Source: Tenacibaculum finnmarkense genomovar ulcerans
GTDB lineage: Bacteria > Bacteroidota > Bacteroidia > Flavobacteriales > Flavobacteriaceae
Reading direction: 5' to 3'
Length of the DNA: 52,195 nucleotides
Assembly: GCF_900239495.1 (NCBI RefSeq)
Contig: NZ_OENE01000048.1
Span: 224,032-276,226, forward strand
This document shows, piece by piece, positions 40,337-50,056 of this stretch. The notes under the pieces were generated by a model. It saw only the letters and a list, made by a program, of their open reading frames with translations, made no database searches and had not been told where the DNA came from. Position 1 is the first letter of the stretch. The number at the start of each line of letters is the position of its first letter. The translations under genes and the position numbers were made by a program.

Positions 40337-41989
40337 TTAATTCAACAATTCTTTTGCATGAATTAGCGCACTTTCAGATACCTCTTTTCCGCTTAACATT
40401 TCTGCAATTTCAATAATGCGTTCTTGTTCGGAAAGTAATTTTAAATTAGAGGTTGTTACGCCGTTTTCTTCGCCTTTATATACTTTGTAGTGTTGTACTC
40501 CTTTTGCCGCAATTTGAGGTAAATGCGTAATGGTAATTACCTGCATTCCTGTACCCATATCCTGCATTATTTTGGCAATTTTATTAGAAACTTCCCCTGA
40601 AACTCCCGTATCTATTTCATCAAAAATAATGGTTGGAAGCTGTATGTTTTCTGATAAAATTTTCTTTACCGATAACATAATTCGTGATAATTCTCCACCA
40701 GAAGCCACTTTTTTAAGCTCACCGAAATTCCCACCTTTATTTGCTGAAAACAGAAATGATAATACATCTTTTCCATTATAAAAATAGCTATCCGACGGAA
40801 TTAATTCCATTGAAAAACGCGCATTTGGCATTCCTAATTCCGTTAATAAATATTCCAATTCTTTCTGTAATTTAGGAATCGCCTTATTTCTAGATGCTGT
40901 AATTAAAACCGCAAATTCATCTAATTTATTTGTTACTGCTGTTATTTCTAAATTTTTAGCAGCAATCAAAGCGTCCGCATCATCTACCTGCGCTACTTTT
41001 TCTGATAATGATTCAAAAATAACCAACAATTCAGCAATAGAATTCACAGAATGTTTCTTTTGAAGATTGTAAATTAATTGCAAACGGTCGTTTAATTCTT
41101 CAACTTCATTTGGGTTAAAAGCAACCTCTTCATTCGCATTTTCTAATTCGGCAACAACATCATCAAATTCTAATTTTAAACTCGTAACTCTATTCGTAAT
41201 TTCTTGGTAATTTTTAGCGTATGCACTTATTTTTTGCAAGCTATTTTCTAAGGAATACAGTAAATTTTGAACGCCAATTTCTTCATTCGATGAAACAGCT
41301 AAGGCCTCCGATAAATGCAGTTTTATTTCCTCTACATTATTTAAAGTATGTAATTTTTCTTCTAAAATTTCTTGCTCGCCTATAACTAATTCAGCTTGTT
41401 CAAATTCATTGAATAAGTGTGAATTGTAAGCATATTGTTCTTTTGACTTTAGAGTTTCTTCTTTTAAAATTTTTAATTCTTTAACTAAAGAAGTATATTT
41501 TTTCATCCCTGTTTTGTAGGATGTAACCTTGGTTTTATTTTTTGCCAAGGCATCAATAATCGAAAATTGAAAGCTAGTATCCGACAATTCAGCAGTTTGA
41601 TGTTGCGAGTGAATGTCGAGTAATTTTATTTTTAACGCTGTTAAAATTGATAAATTTACAGGCGTATCGTTTACAAAAGCCCTTGATTTTCCAGAAGGCA
41701 AAATTTCTCTACGGATAATAGTTTCGGGCTCATAATCAAGATCAAATTCATCAAATAGATGCTGTAAAGAATAGCCTTCAACAGCAAATTTGGCTTCAAT
41801 AATACATTTTTTATCGGTATTTTTTAAGGAAGATAAATCGGCACGGTTTCCCATTACCAAACCTAAAGCGCCTAGTAATATGGATTTTCCTGCCCCTGTT
41901 TCCCCAGTTATGATTGATAAACCTTTTGTAAAATCAATCGATAACTGATTGATTAACGCGTAATTATGTATGGATAAATGTCTAAGCAA
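40337..41989 (-). CDS. recN: DNA repair protein RecN
   Basis: The 550-residue protein has Walker A (ITGETGAGKSILLGAL, about residues 27-42), a long coiled-coil middle and the ABC signature region (VASGGELSRIMLSVKK). Walker B is PTIIFDEIDTGVSG. SMC-like RecN acts in recombination repair of double-strand breaks. The start is TTG at 41989; MLRHLSIHNYALINQLSIDF aligns with the normal family start. In related flavobacteria recN directly follows porD, but here about 1.3 kb separate them. Confidence 0.95.
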   Translation of the reverse strand: MLRHLSIHNYALINQLSIDFTKGLSIITGETGAGKSILLGALGLVMGNRADLSSLKNTDKKCIIEAKFAVEGYSLQHLFDEFDLDYEPETIIRREILPSGKSRAFVNDTPVNLSILTALKIKLLDIHSQHQTAELSDTSFQFSIIDALAKNKTKVTSYKTGMKKYTSLVKELKILKEETLKSKEQYAYNSHLFNEFEQAELVIGEQEILEEKLHTLNNVEEIKLHLSEALAVSSNEEIGVQNLLYSLENSLQKISAYAKNYQEITNRVTSLKLEFDDVVAELENANEEVAFNPNEVEELNDRLQLIYNLQKKHSVNSIAELLVIFESLSEKVAQVDDADALIAAKNLEITAVTNKLDEFAVLITASRNKAIPKLQKELEYLLTELGMPNARFSMELIPSDSYFYNGKDVLSFLFSANKGGNFGELKKVASGGELSRIMLSVKKILSENIQLPTIIFDEIDTGVSGEVSNKIAKIMQDMGTGMQVITITHLPQIAAKGVQHYKVYKGEENGVTTSNLKLLSEQERIIEIAEMLSGKEVSESALIHAKELLN

Positions 41990-42113
41990 AATCGATTCTT
42001 TAAAAAAATAAAAGTACGAGTTTTTAATGAATTAAATTACTTAAAAAAGAACAGATATATTCCTAGTCTTTTTACGTCGAAACAGCCTGTTTTGTAAATA
42101 TAAAAATTATTTG

Positions 42114-42198
42114 AAGCTATTTCCCGCTTTCCGCACTCGCTCTTTTTTGAAAAAAAATCAAAAAAGGAGCTCAAACAAAGCTTCAATCGGGGCTAGGA
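42114..42198 (+). repeat. Dispersed inverted repeat, copy 2
   Basis: This is the inverted partner of 35507-35590 (AGCTATTTCCCGCTTTCCGC through CAATCGGGGCTAG). It lies in the 600-bp gene-free stretch between recN and the CPBP pseudogene. Confidence 0.8.
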
Positions 42199-42438
42199 TT
42201 TTTTGCTATATTTTAATAATTCAGCTTCATTTTATACGCCTGTTAAATAAGATAAAAACTATCACTCGTTATAATGCTTTTTTTCCTTTATTCTTCTTTT
42301 CGCTTCTCTTACGAGCGGAATGCTTACGCTAGCAGATTACCTAAATGGTTATCAAAAAGAACTTCAAATGTTCTTCTCAATTTAGTAAAAGTAAGTGATT
42401 TTATATTTTAAAATAAAACTCTTTGTAATCTTAAACAA

Positions 42439-42465
42439 AAAACCACAAATTTATATTGTGGTTTT
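42439..42465. terminator. Hairpin terminator
   Basis: AAAACCACAA and TTGTGGTTTT pair over 10 bp around a 7-nt loop, with T-runs on either side. It could end transcripts from the CPBP pseudogene side. Confidence 0.75.
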
Positions 42466-42489
42466 TCTATTTTTAATATTTGTTAAACT

Positions 42490-42580
42490 TACTCACACTT
42501 GGCACAAGCAAGATACTTGCGCTAGTGGGACATATAGCCTTGGCCTATCGGCAGGCCATATGCTTAGTTATTAGCCAACG
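42490..42580 (-). other. Hairpin-rich, GC-richer segment after the CPBP pseudogene
   Basis: Two short hairpins, GCAAG-ata-CTTGC (42508-42520) and GGCCT-atcggc-AGGCC (42542-42557), lie in about 90 bp of clearly higher G+C than the surroundings. It ends in TTAGCCAACG. Similar ends (TTTGCTAAC) lie before the pseudogene at about 43226. It may be a recombination-site remnant that bounds an inserted cassette. Confidence 0.4.
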
Positions 42581-42586
42581 TTTTTA

Positions 42587-43206
42587 TTATATTAAATTCA
42601 GGATTTTGGGAAAAAATATTATTCCAATATTATATGATGCATGAATTATAATAGGAATTATTACTTTTTTATTTTTAACATAAAAGATACTACAAGTAAT
42701 TCCTAAGATTAATAAGCTAAGAAATTTTAATGGATATAATATTTGATTAATGTGGATAGAAGAGATGAAGTAATAATAGCAACGTATGGTCTATGTTTCT
42801 TCAAAAGTCCTTTCAGAATAATTCCTCTGAAAAATAATTCTTCATAAATAACTCCAAGGAAAATACTTTCAATTAATAAACTAATCGTTATCTCATATTG
42901 TTGAGATATTTTATTACTCAAAATAAATTGATATATATAATAAATTGTTCCAATTGTAACGCCTAACATCGTAAATTGGATTATTTTCAAAAAACTACAC
43001 TCTAAGTCTTTAAGTTGAAAAAAGTAATTGTTAAATAATATAATTATTATTACTAGGATTAGAAGATGGCTTATAAAAGATGTTGTATTAAAATCAAAGT
43101 TCAATAATTTAACATTAATAAAAATCAGAAATAATAGAATTCCATATAAAATAAAGGTCATTAAAATAGATTTAGGAATTGTTAGGTCTTTAAAAAATCT
43201 ATTCAT
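42587..43206 (-). pseudogene. CPBP intramembrane protease, frameshifted
   Basis: From MNRFFKDLTIP (ATG 43206; an ATG at 43221 is also possible) the frame encodes membrane helices and the CPBP catalytic motif EELFFRG, then stops early after SSLLSTLIKYYIH at 42727. In another frame downstream the family ending continues without a break: SSIHINQILYPLKFLSLLILG, then VIIPIIIHASYNIG, ending at 42587. Joining the two frames restores the second and third active-site motifs (HxN and HxxxN). The frameshift is at about 42760-42770. A sequencing error is possible. CPBP (Abi) proteases process prenylated proteins or take part in self-immunity. Confidence 0.75.
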
Positions 43207-43250
43207 AATACTTGGATCCAATGTTTGCTAACTAATAAAGATTACAAACC

Positions 43251-44141
43251 TTATTTAATAGTTTTCCATTTATCTTTATAAGTAGGCGCTATTTTATTTA
43301 AAACACTAAGCATTTTCTGTGTGTTTTTTGCTGGTTTTCCATCCGAAAAAACATTTGAAATTTCATCTGCCTTTGCATCTAAAAAAACACGAATCATATA
43401 ATTTCCAATAGAAATATTATGTAATTTTTCTAAGGCGATTACATTTTTTTGAATCGTTTGTTTTGCTAGTTCTTTATCTGCTGAAAAATTATCGAAACCT
43501 TTTCGGTGATACTCATAAAAAACACTACGTAAAGGACTAAATTTTGAAGATAAAAAACCATCAATCAACGCAAACCTGTTTTGTTTTCCTATTTTATTTT
43601 GCCAAGCACTTTCTCCACTAGACTGTGCTTGTAACATCATATTTTCTGCGGTTTTCAAATAATCCGTACCTCCTTTTAAAGCAAAAGTATCGGCATCAAT
43701 TCCTAAAATAGTATAAACATAAAATGCAATGGTCGATACCAAGTTAGAATCGTAGGTGTTTGGGTTAAAAATTAAGGGTGCAAACTCACTATATTTAAAA
43801 TTAAAATTGGTGTCGTTAATATTTAAAATAGGCGTTGCATAACTTGAATTATACACAGGTCGGGTAGCTTGAACTTGAAGGCTTGCAGTAAAATTATTCG
43901 AATTTTGTTCGCTGATAATAATGGTAAACGCACAATTAATACGCTCTTGTTGCTTAAAAGTTTTAGTCGTCCATTGGGTTTCGTTAATAAACGCCGTTAC
44001 TGATTTTTGAAGTGTTTGATAAACTTGCTTATTACTACTTTGAATTTTATCGGTATTTATAGTTACCAAAGCATTTAACTCTTGCGATTGCAAGCTAAAA
44101 ACGGCTGATAAAATAAAAATTAAAAAGAAAAACTTACGCAT
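43251..44141 (-). CDS. porD: Type IX secretion-associated protein PorD (DUF4835)
   Basis: The 296-residue product has a signal peptide (MRKFFFLIFILSAVFSLQSQ) and matches DUF4835: ELNALVTINTDKIQSSNKQVYQTLQKSVTAFINETQW, then FAPLIFNPNTYDSNLVSTIAFYVYTILGIDADTF and YLKTAENMMLQAQSSGESAWQ. The family includes P. gingivalis PorD of the type IX secretion system. In flavobacteria it follows coaBC and precedes recN. The name PorD is by family, not by a proven role here. Confidence 0.8.
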   Translation of the reverse strand: MRKFFFLIFILSAVFSLQSQELNALVTINTDKIQSSNKQVYQTLQKSVTAFINETQWTTKTFKQQERINCAFTIIISEQNSNNFTASLQVQATRPVYNSSYATPILNINDTNFNFKYSEFAPLIFNPNTYDSNLVSTIAFYVYTILGIDADTFALKGGTDYLKTAENMMLQAQSSGESAWQNKIGKQNRFALIDGFLSSKFSPLRSVFYEYHRKGFDNFSADKELAKQTIQKNVIALEKLHNISIGNYMIRVFLDAKADEISNVFSDGKPAKNTQKMLSVLNKIAPTYKDKWKTIK

Positions 44142-44244
44142 CTATTATCGTTTTAATTATTGTTCGTTTGAATATAGCTTAAAATTATTTAGCATTCAAA
44201 GTAATCAAAATTATTTTAAAAAAATACGCGTTGTAACAATTTTA

Positions 44245-45450
44245 TTAAATTCTTTTAAGAACTTCGCTCATAATATCTGCTGATACTGCTTTTTTTGATT
44301 TCAAATCAAAGGCTTTTTCGTTAAAATCAGCATCAATAATGGTTATTTTATTGGTATCGGTAGCAAAACCTGCGCCTTTATCTTTCAGAGAATTCAACAC
44401 TATAAAATCTAAATTCTTTTTGATAATTTTAGCTTTTGCATTTTCAACTTCGTTATTGGTTTCTAAAGCAAAACCAACTAATAACTGGCTTGTTTTAATT
44501 TCTCCTAACGACTTTAAAATATCTTTGGTAGCTGCTAACTCAATTACTAAAGCGGAATCTTTTTTCTTTATTTTTTGAGTAGCAGTATTTTTTGGTTTAT
44601 AATCAGCCACTGCGGCAGATAAAATAGCAACATCGACCTCCGCAAAATATTGATGACAGGCATCGTGCATTTCTTGGGCTGATTTTACATCAATTCTATG
44701 AATAAAAGAATGATTTACTCTTTGGTGTGATGGTCCTGAAATTAAATAAACCTCAGCGCCTAAATTAGCGGCTGTTTTAGCAATTTCAAAGCCCATTTTT
44801 CCTGAAGAATGATTTCCTATAAAACGAACAGGATCAATTGCTTCGTAGGTTGGTCCTGCGGTAATCAGCAGTTTTTTCCCTTTTAGCGGTAATTTAGAAG
44901 CGATATCTTTTTCAATAAAAGAAACGATATCTGCGGGCTCTGCCATACGTCCTTCACCAACTAATCCGCTTGCTAGCTCACCAGAAGTCGCAGGAATTAA
45001 AATATTACCAAAACCTTGTAACGCATCTAAACTATTTTTAGTCGATGGATGAATATACATATCCAAATCCATGGCTGGCGCAAAATATATTGGACATTTT
45101 GCCGACAAATAAGTTGCTAACAACAAGTTATCGCAAGTACCGTTTGTCATTTTCGACAAGGTATTTGCGGTTGCTGGAGCAATAATCATAATATCTGCCC
45201 ATAGCCCTAAATCAACGTGATTATTCCATACCTCATTTTCATCTTCTTTATCATAAAAAGTTGAATAAACAGGGTTTTTAGAAAGTGTAGAAAGTGTAAG
45301 CGGGGTTATAAAATCTTTAGACGCAGGAGTCATCACTACGATAACTTCTGCGCCTGATTTTATAAATAATCGAACTAAATTGGCTGTTTTGTATGCGGCA
45401 ATACCTGCGGTAATACCTACTAATACTTTTTTACCATTTAATACAGACAT
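44245..45450 (-). CDS. coaBC: Bifunctional phosphopantothenoylcysteine decarboxylase / phosphopantothenate-cysteine ligase
   Basis: The start chosen is ATG 45450 (MSVLNGKKVLVGITAGIAAYK), 1 bp after the rpoZ stop, instead of the longer frame; 401 residues. Residues 1-180 form the FMN-containing CoaC part with NHVDLGLWADIMIIAPATANTLSKM and PAMDLDMYIHPST. Residues about 190-400 form the CoaB part with LITAGPTYEAIDPVRFIGNHSSGKMG. It makes 4'-phosphopantetheine for coenzyme A. It lies in the bamD-rpoZ-coaBC-porD series. Confidence 0.95.
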   Translation of the reverse strand: MSVLNGKKVLVGITAGIAAYKTANLVRLFIKSGAEVIVVMTPASKDFITPLTLSTLSKNPVYSTFYDKEDENEVWNNHVDLGLWADIMIIAPATANTLSKMTNGTCDNLLLATYLSAKCPIYFAPAMDLDMYIHPSTKNSLDALQGFGNILIPATSGELASGLVGEGRMAEPADIVSFIEKDIASKLPLKGKKLLITAGPTYEAIDPVRFIGNHSSGKMGFEIAKTAANLGAEVYLISGPSHQRVNHSFIHRIDVKSAQEMHDACHQYFAEVDVAILSAAVADYKPKNTATQKIKKKDSALVIELAATKDILKSLGEIKTSQLLVGFALETNNEVENAKAKIIKKNLDFIVLNSLKDKGAGFATDTNKITIIDADFNEKAFDLKSKKAVSADIMSEVLKRI

Positions 45451-45451
45451 A

Positions 45452-45772
45452 TTATTCAGCGTCTGGAGTTCTAAAATATACATCACCATTTAACCACTCA
45501 TCTACTGCAATAGCGTGAGGTTTTGGTAAACGTTCGTAGAATTTAGAAACTTCAATTTGTTCTTTATTTTCAAATACTTCTTCTAAACTATCGTTATAAG
45601 TAGCAAATTCATCTAATTTATCAACTAATTCTTTCTTTAAATCAGCATTAATTTGATTCGCTCTTTTTGCTATAATTGAAATAGCTTCATAGATATTCTC
45701 TGTTGGAGCTTCGATAGCTTCTTTATTATAAGTAATAGTACTTAAGGGTGCTTTCGTTTCTTTATAATCCAT
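45452..45772 (-). CDS. rpoZ: DNA-directed RNA polymerase omega subunit
   Basis: The 106-residue product has the Bacteroidota omega pattern: APTENIYEAISIIAKRANQINADLKKELVDKLDEFATYNDS, then a FYERLPKPHAIAVDEWLNGD region. Omega aids assembly of RNA polymerase and ppGpp response. The tight series with coaBC (1-bp gap) and bamD (3-bp gap) is typical of flavobacteria. Confidence 0.9.
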   Translation of the reverse strand: MDYKETKAPLSTITYNKEAIEAPTENIYEAISIIAKRANQINADLKKELVDKLDEFATYNDSLEEVFENKEQIEVSKFYERLPKPHAIAVDEWLNGDVYFRTPDAE

Positions 45773-45775
45773 CTT

Positions 45776-46597
45776 TTAACTTTTAACTAATTGTTCTTGT
45801 TCTTTATTTAATGCGGCTAACATTGCGTTTGAATCTTTTATAAATTTAGATTCAGGAAAACTTCTATTTAATTTATCGTACGCGTTTATAGCGGCTTTAA
45901 TTCTAACTGCTTTTCTACGCTGCGTACTTTTCATGGCAAAATCGTGTGCTGCTTTTAATCTAAAATATAACGCTTCTTCTTTATATTTTGTTCCTAAATA
46001 ATCTGATAATAAATTATCAAAAGCAGTAATTGCAGCGCGATAATTTCTAGAATCATAGCCTGCTGTATTGTAATATGTTTTTGCTATTTCAAATGCTTTT
46101 TTCTCTAACCTACTACGTAATTCTGTATAATATTTATTTGCTTCGTCTAATTTATTAGAATTAGGATAAGCATCAATAAATGACTGAAAAGAAGCCAACG
46201 CTTTGTTTGTATCTGTAGGGTCTAAACTAAAACTAGGTGCAGCCTTGTAATAACTTAATGCCGATAAAAAAGCAGCGTCTTCTTTCTTTGAACTTTTAGG
46301 ATAGTTTTTAGCAAACCTGTTAAAGTAATAGCCTGCTAAACTATAATTTTTTTCATTAAAATTAGATTGAGAAACCATATACTGAATACGTTCCATTTGA
46401 GGTTTACCTCTATATGAAGGGGTTACTTTTTCAAATAAACGCAATGCTTTACTGTATTTTTGCACTTCGTACATTTTTACAGCCATTTTGTATTGTTCCT
46501 GAATACTTCCTTTGTTTAACACTTTGTTATACTCTCCGCATGAAGACAAAACCAATAGCATTACAAGTAAATACGCTAAATTTTTAATTTTTTGCAT
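45776..46597 (-). CDS. bamD: Outer-membrane assembly lipoprotein BamD
   Basis: The 273-residue lipoprotein (lipobox LSSC near residue 20) has TPR-type repeats: YKMAVKMYEVQKYSKALRLFEKV, FNEKNYSLAGYYFNRFAKNYPKSSKKEDAAFL and FLGTKYKEEALYFRLKAA-type units. BamD is the essential partner of BamA in beta-barrel insertion. Promoter element TAATTTTG at 46602-46609 (minus strand) lies 4 bp before the ATG, so the mRNA may be nearly leaderless. It begins the operon with rpoZ, coaBC and porD. Confidence 0.9.
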   Translation of the reverse strand: MQKIKNLAYLLVMLLVLSSCGEYNKVLNKGSIQEQYKMAVKMYEVQKYSKALRLFEKVTPSYRGKPQMERIQYMVSQSNFNEKNYSLAGYYFNRFAKNYPKSSKKEDAAFLSALSYYKAAPSFSLDPTDTNKALASFQSFIDAYPNSNKLDEANKYYTELRSRLEKKAFEIAKTYYNTAGYDSRNYRAAITAFDNLLSDYLGTKYKEEALYFRLKAAHDFAMKSTQRRKAVRIKAAINAYDKLNRSFPESKFIKDSNAMLAALNKEQEQLVKS

Positions 46598-46601
46598 TTG
46601 G

Positions 46602-46609
46602 CAAAATTA
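46602..46609 (-). promoter_or_regulatory. -7 element of the bamD operon promoter
   Basis: The minus strand reads TAATTTTG, matching TAnnTTTG, 4 bp before the bamD start codon. No clear TTG at the usual distance was found. Confidence 0.5.
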
Positions 46610-46722
46610 GTGATTAATTATGGATTATTAAAACGATTTTTTTTTCTCTAATAGAGTATTGCAATAAACTATAAAATATGCTATAAAAAAGGTTTTAAAT
46701 ATATAAATGTTTGTTAATCTTA

Positions 46723-47241
46723 TTATACTGGATTAGCAGCTGCTGCACCTTGAGCTACTATTTGCTTTACATCATTATCAAATAAATATAAACCTCCTTT
46801 ATCATCGCCAATTAAATTAATTTTATCTAAAATATTTCTTGCCAATGCTTCTTCTTCTATTTGTTCAGATACATACCATTGTAAAAAGTTATGAGTTGCA
46901 TAATCTCTTTCTTGTAAAGTAATATGTACCAAATCATTAATTGATGCTGACACCATTACTTCATGGTCAAACAAGGTTTGAAACATATCTTTAAATGATC
47001 CAAATTCACTTGGTGGCGCTACTAATTCCGATACTTTTGCATGCCCACCTCTTTCATTTACAAACTTTACTAATTTTAACATGTGCATACGTTCTTCGTC
47101 AGAATGTGCGTACATAAATTGCGCAACCCCTTCAAAACCCTGTGTTTCTGCCCAGCAAGCCATCGATAAATACACCTGTGATGACTGTGCTTCTATTTGA
47201 ATTTGTTTGTTTAACGCTGTTTCTATTACTTTTGATAACAT
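46723..47241 (-). CDS. Ferritin (non-heme)
   Basis: The 172-residue protein has the ferritin pattern: LNKQIQIEAQSSQVYLSMACWAETQGFEGVAQFMYAHSDEERMHMLKLVKFVNERGG, with Glu 17-, Glu 50- and His 53-type ferroxidase residues, and LQWYVSEQIEEEALARNILDKINLIG. It stores iron in a 24-subunit shell. Length is normal for bacterial FtnA. No Fur box was identified. Confidence 0.95.
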   Translation of the reverse strand: MLSKVIETALNKQIQIEAQSSQVYLSMACWAETQGFEGVAQFMYAHSDEERMHMLKLVKFVNERGGHAKVSELVAPPSEFGSFKDMFQTLFDHEVMVSASINDLVHITLQERDYATHNFLQWYVSEQIEEEALARNILDKINLIGDDKGGLYLFDNDVKQIVAQGAAAANPV

Positions 47242-47297
47242 ATTTTTATTTTTTTAATTATATTGATTATAAATAACGAACTTTTATACAAAGATGC

Positions 47298-47328
47298 AAA
47301 AAAAGACTACAATTAAAAAACTGTAGCC
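47298..47328 (-). terminator. Terminator after dapA
   Basis: On the minus strand GGCTACAGTT and AATTGTAGTC form a 10-bp stem (two G-U pairs) followed by TTTTTTT. It lies 43 bp beyond the dapA stop. Confidence 0.75.
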
Positions 47329-47370
47329 TGTTATAACTGATATTTTTGTTTAGACAAATTACAGATTATT

Positions 47371-48246
47371 TTATAAACGATCTGTAAAGTCTGAAATTTT
47401 TGTTTGTAATTCTTCGGATGCTTTTACTAACGGTAAGCGAACCTCATCTAAGCAGATGCCTTTTTTTAGCAATACTGCCTTAATTCCTGCGGGATTATTT
47501 TCTTCAAAAATATAATCTACAACATCCATTAATTGGTAATGAATTTTATAGGCTTTTTTATTTTTCCCTGCCAATCCTAGCTGAATCATTTTTGAAAATT
47601 TCTTTGGAAACCCTTGTCCTATTACTGATATTACTCCTGCTCCACCTGCTAAAACAACACCTAAAGCTAAATCATCATCACCAGAGATAATTAAAAAATC
47701 TTTTGGTTTATCTTTTAACAACGCTAAATATTGCTGCTGATTATTTCCAGCTTCTTTGACTCCTACAATATTTTTAAAATCGTTTGCCAATCGTAAAATC
47801 GTAGCAGGCTCCATATTTTTAGCCGTTCTACCAGGAACATTGTATAAAATAATTGGTTTTTTAGTCGCTAAAGCAATGGCTTTAAAGTGCTGATAAAAAC
47901 CTTCCTGTGTTGGTTTTGAATAATACGGTGCTACTGACAATATTCCATCAATATTTGATAAATCGGCAGATTTTAACTCATCAATAACAACCTGTGTATT
48001 ATTCCCCCCAAGCCCTAAAACCAAAGGTAAGCGTCCGTTATTTTCGGTAGCGATTACCTTTATAATTTCAGCTTTTTCTTGTGTTGTTATCGTAGCACTT
48101 TCGGCAGTTGTTCCGTTGATAACTAAATAATTTGTACCGTTATCAATATTGTAATTTACTAATTTTTTAAGCGCCTGAAAATCGACACTTAAATCTTCGC
48201 TAAAAGGCGTTACCAAAGCCACTCCTGTACCAACAAATTTTTGCAT
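47371..48246 (-). CDS. dapA: 4-hydroxy-tetrahydrodipicolinate synthase
   Basis: The 291-residue protein has [39 protein letters not shown], the active-site Tyr in [14 protein letters not shown] and the Schiff-base Lys in [33 protein letters not shown] follows. It condenses pyruvate with aspartate semialdehyde in lysine and diaminopimelate synthesis. It overlaps the stop of the upstream DUF6913 gene (TAATG). Confidence 0.95.
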   Translation of the reverse strand: MQKFVGTGVALVTPFSEDLSVDFQALKKLVNYNIDNGTNYLVINGTTAESATITTQEKAEIIKVIATENNGRLPLVLGLGGNNTQVVIDELKSADLSNIDGILSVAPYYSKPTQEGFYQHFKAIALATKKPIILYNVPGRTAKNMEPATILRLANDFKNIVGVKEAGNNQQQYLALLKDKPKDFLIISGDDDLALGVVLAGGAGVISVIGQGFPKKFSKMIQLGLAGKNKKAYKIHYQLMDVVDYIFEENNPAGIKAVLLKKGICLDEVRLPLVKASEELQTKISDFTDRL

Positions 48247-48758
48247 TATATTTTTTTTAATATTGTTAAGTATTTTTTTAATTCTTGATTTAAAACCGCT
48301 TCATTAAAGCTATTATCGGCAATAACAAGGTCATACAATCGATCATCAACATCAGCAAAACCAACTTTTAAAGTTGCTTGCGATAGCAAAGTTATTATAT
48401 TAAGGTATAAATTTGGCGTTTTTATATAGTTAATAAGCAAATCGTACTCATTTTTAACGAAACTTTTTAATTTGTCTGATTTTAAACCTGCTTTAAAACC
48501 AACTTCTTTATCGGTAAAAAATGTTGGTAATACTTCTTGTTTTTTTTCAAAAGGTTTATAAATTAACACCGTAATAGCTTCTTTTTTAAGAGAAAGCTGG
48601 TTGGTTAAACTAGTAATTACAATGTTTTCTAAAGATTCATTATCTAATAAAATAGCAATTTTTTTAACTTTATGTTGCGGCTGATTTTTAGCATTTTTCT
48701 CTACAATAGTTTTGTTGTAAAATTTCTGAATTGATTTTTCTTTAAGTTTGGCTATCAT
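48246..48758 (-). CDS. DUF6913 family protein
   Basis: The 170-residue product begins with a basic region, then [22 protein letters not shown] helix, [24 protein letters not shown] and [45 protein letters not shown], matching DUF6913 proteins that precede dapA in flavobacteria. The fold resembles TDP-type Rossmann proteins. Function is not known. It is coupled to dapA by TAATG. Confidence 0.75.
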   Translation of the reverse strand: MIAKLKEKSIQKFYNKTIVEKNAKNQPQHKVKKIAILLDNESLENIVITSLTNQLSLKKEAITVLIYKPFEKKQEVLPTFFTDKEVGFKAGLKSDKLKSFVKNEYDLLINYIKTPNLYLNIITLLSQATLKVGFADVDDRLYDLVIADNSFNEAVLNQELKKYLTILKKI

Positions 48759-48778
48759 CTTTTAAATAATTACGACCA

Positions 48779-49915
48779 CTAATGTACTTTTTCTGTTTGA
48801 ATTTCAAACAATAAAAATTGCGTTAATTGCTTTCCATATACTTGAAAATTATCATCAGAAACAAAAATCAGCGAGTTGTTTCCGTTCGATAATTTAGGTC
48901 CGAAAGTAATTCCTTCAATATTATCGATAATCGAATTGGTTAATTTAGGCTGAATTGATTTAAAATCAAATAGTAATTCTTTTTTTAGAGAGATATATTT
49001 TTCTTTTTTAAGTGATGGAATTTCTAAGGTATTTGTAGTGTTTTCGTTAAAGCTTTTATTAACATTTTCATTGACTGTTGCTTTAAAAACTCGGATGGTA
49101 TTTCCATAAGCCCCGTATCCGCTTTGATAAATTCGTTCTACCACAAAAAACTGATTTTTTTTGTATTCTAAAATAGCGGTAACACCGTTTAAATTAACGC
49201 TTCCTTTTGCAGGTTTGTCAATTTTTTCTAGCTGATAAGAAAATTGTTTGGTCGCTGTTTTGGTTTGAGTATCGAAATACGTAATACGTATTGGCGATGG
49301 TGTTTTATGGAATGTTGGCTCATCGCCATCGGCTTGTAGCGGCGCTTCCATTGCTACCCAAAAACCTTTTTTATCGAAACTTTTTGATGAACTTTCAAAA
49401 GCGGCATTGTGTTTTGGTTTTGCTTGGGAATTTGCTTTAAAATAATCAGGAATTTTTATTTCTTCTTTAAAATTACCAGCGGTATCAATTGTAAAAATCG
49501 TTGGATTTTTACCCTTACGGATGCTTCCTTCGCTGACTAAATTTAGTTTGTTATCGCTAAAAAAAACCGATTCTAGGTCTAACACATTATTTTGATAAAA
49601 ACCACTATCAGGTTGTAATGAAATTACTTTTTGAAAAATCACATTTTTGATACTGTCTTTTTTAATAACAACATCACCTATTAAAACCCGTGGATTTTTA
49701 GCATCATCAACCACCATATAATATTGATTATTACTAAAATCAATCCCTGAAATTCCGCCAATAATAGTATTGTTAAAATTTAAAGAATCTTTGACTACAA
49801 ATTCATTTAAAAATTTTAATTTTGGTTGTTTTAAGCCTTGTTTTTTTAAGTTCGTTTTTTCCGTTTTACAACCTGATAAAACTAAAAATACTGCGATATA
49901 AATAAATCTTTTCAT
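48779..49915 (-). CDS. Phytase-like esterase domain lipoprotein
   Basis: The 378-residue protein has a lipoprotein signal (LVLSGC, Cys 16) and a six-bladed-propeller pattern of the phytase-like esterase family: GGISGIDFSNNQYYMVVDDAKNPRV, LDLESVFFSDNKLNLVSEGS, FKANSQAKPKHNAAFESSSKSFD, and IEGITFGPKLSNGNNSLIFVSDDNF. It is outer-membrane or periplasmic. Substrate unknown. It follows the dapA unit with its own spacing. Confidence 0.85.
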   Translation of the reverse strand: MKRFIYIAVFLVLSGCKTEKTNLKKQGLKQPKLKFLNEFVVKDSLNFNNTIIGGISGIDFSNNQYYMVVDDAKNPRVLIGDVVIKKDSIKNVIFQKVISLQPDSGFYQNNVLDLESVFFSDNKLNLVSEGSIRKGKNPTIFTIDTAGNFKEEIKIPDYFKANSQAKPKHNAAFESSSKSFDKKGFWVAMEAPLQADGDEPTFHKTPSPIRITYFDTQTKTATKQFSYQLEKIDKPAKGSVNLNGVTAILEYKKNQFFVVERIYQSGYGAYGNTIRVFKATVNENVNKSFNENTTNTLEIPSLKKEKYISLKKELLFDFKSIQPKLTNSIIDNIEGITFGPKLSNGNNSLIFVSDDNFQVYGKQLTQFLLFEIQTEKVH

Positions 49916-50056
49916 AAAGCAAAAATACTATTTAATTAAGAGCCTATTTAAATTTCATCTGAAAAAAATTTATAGTAAAAGATAAAATCTATCAAGCTAA
50001 ATTCAGTTCTGTTTTCGCATCCTTATTTTTCGTATCTTTTAGCTTTTTTGATGATT

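Noticed and set aside
42490..42580. Integron attC site
   Set aside because: The end sequences do not fit the RYYYAAC/GTTRRRY core sites; kept only as a hairpin-rich block.
49916..50056. Insertion-sequence remnant after the phytase-like gene
   Set aside because: The bases GAGCCTATTTAAATTTCATCTGA resemble an IS end loosely, but no inverted partner or transposase was found.
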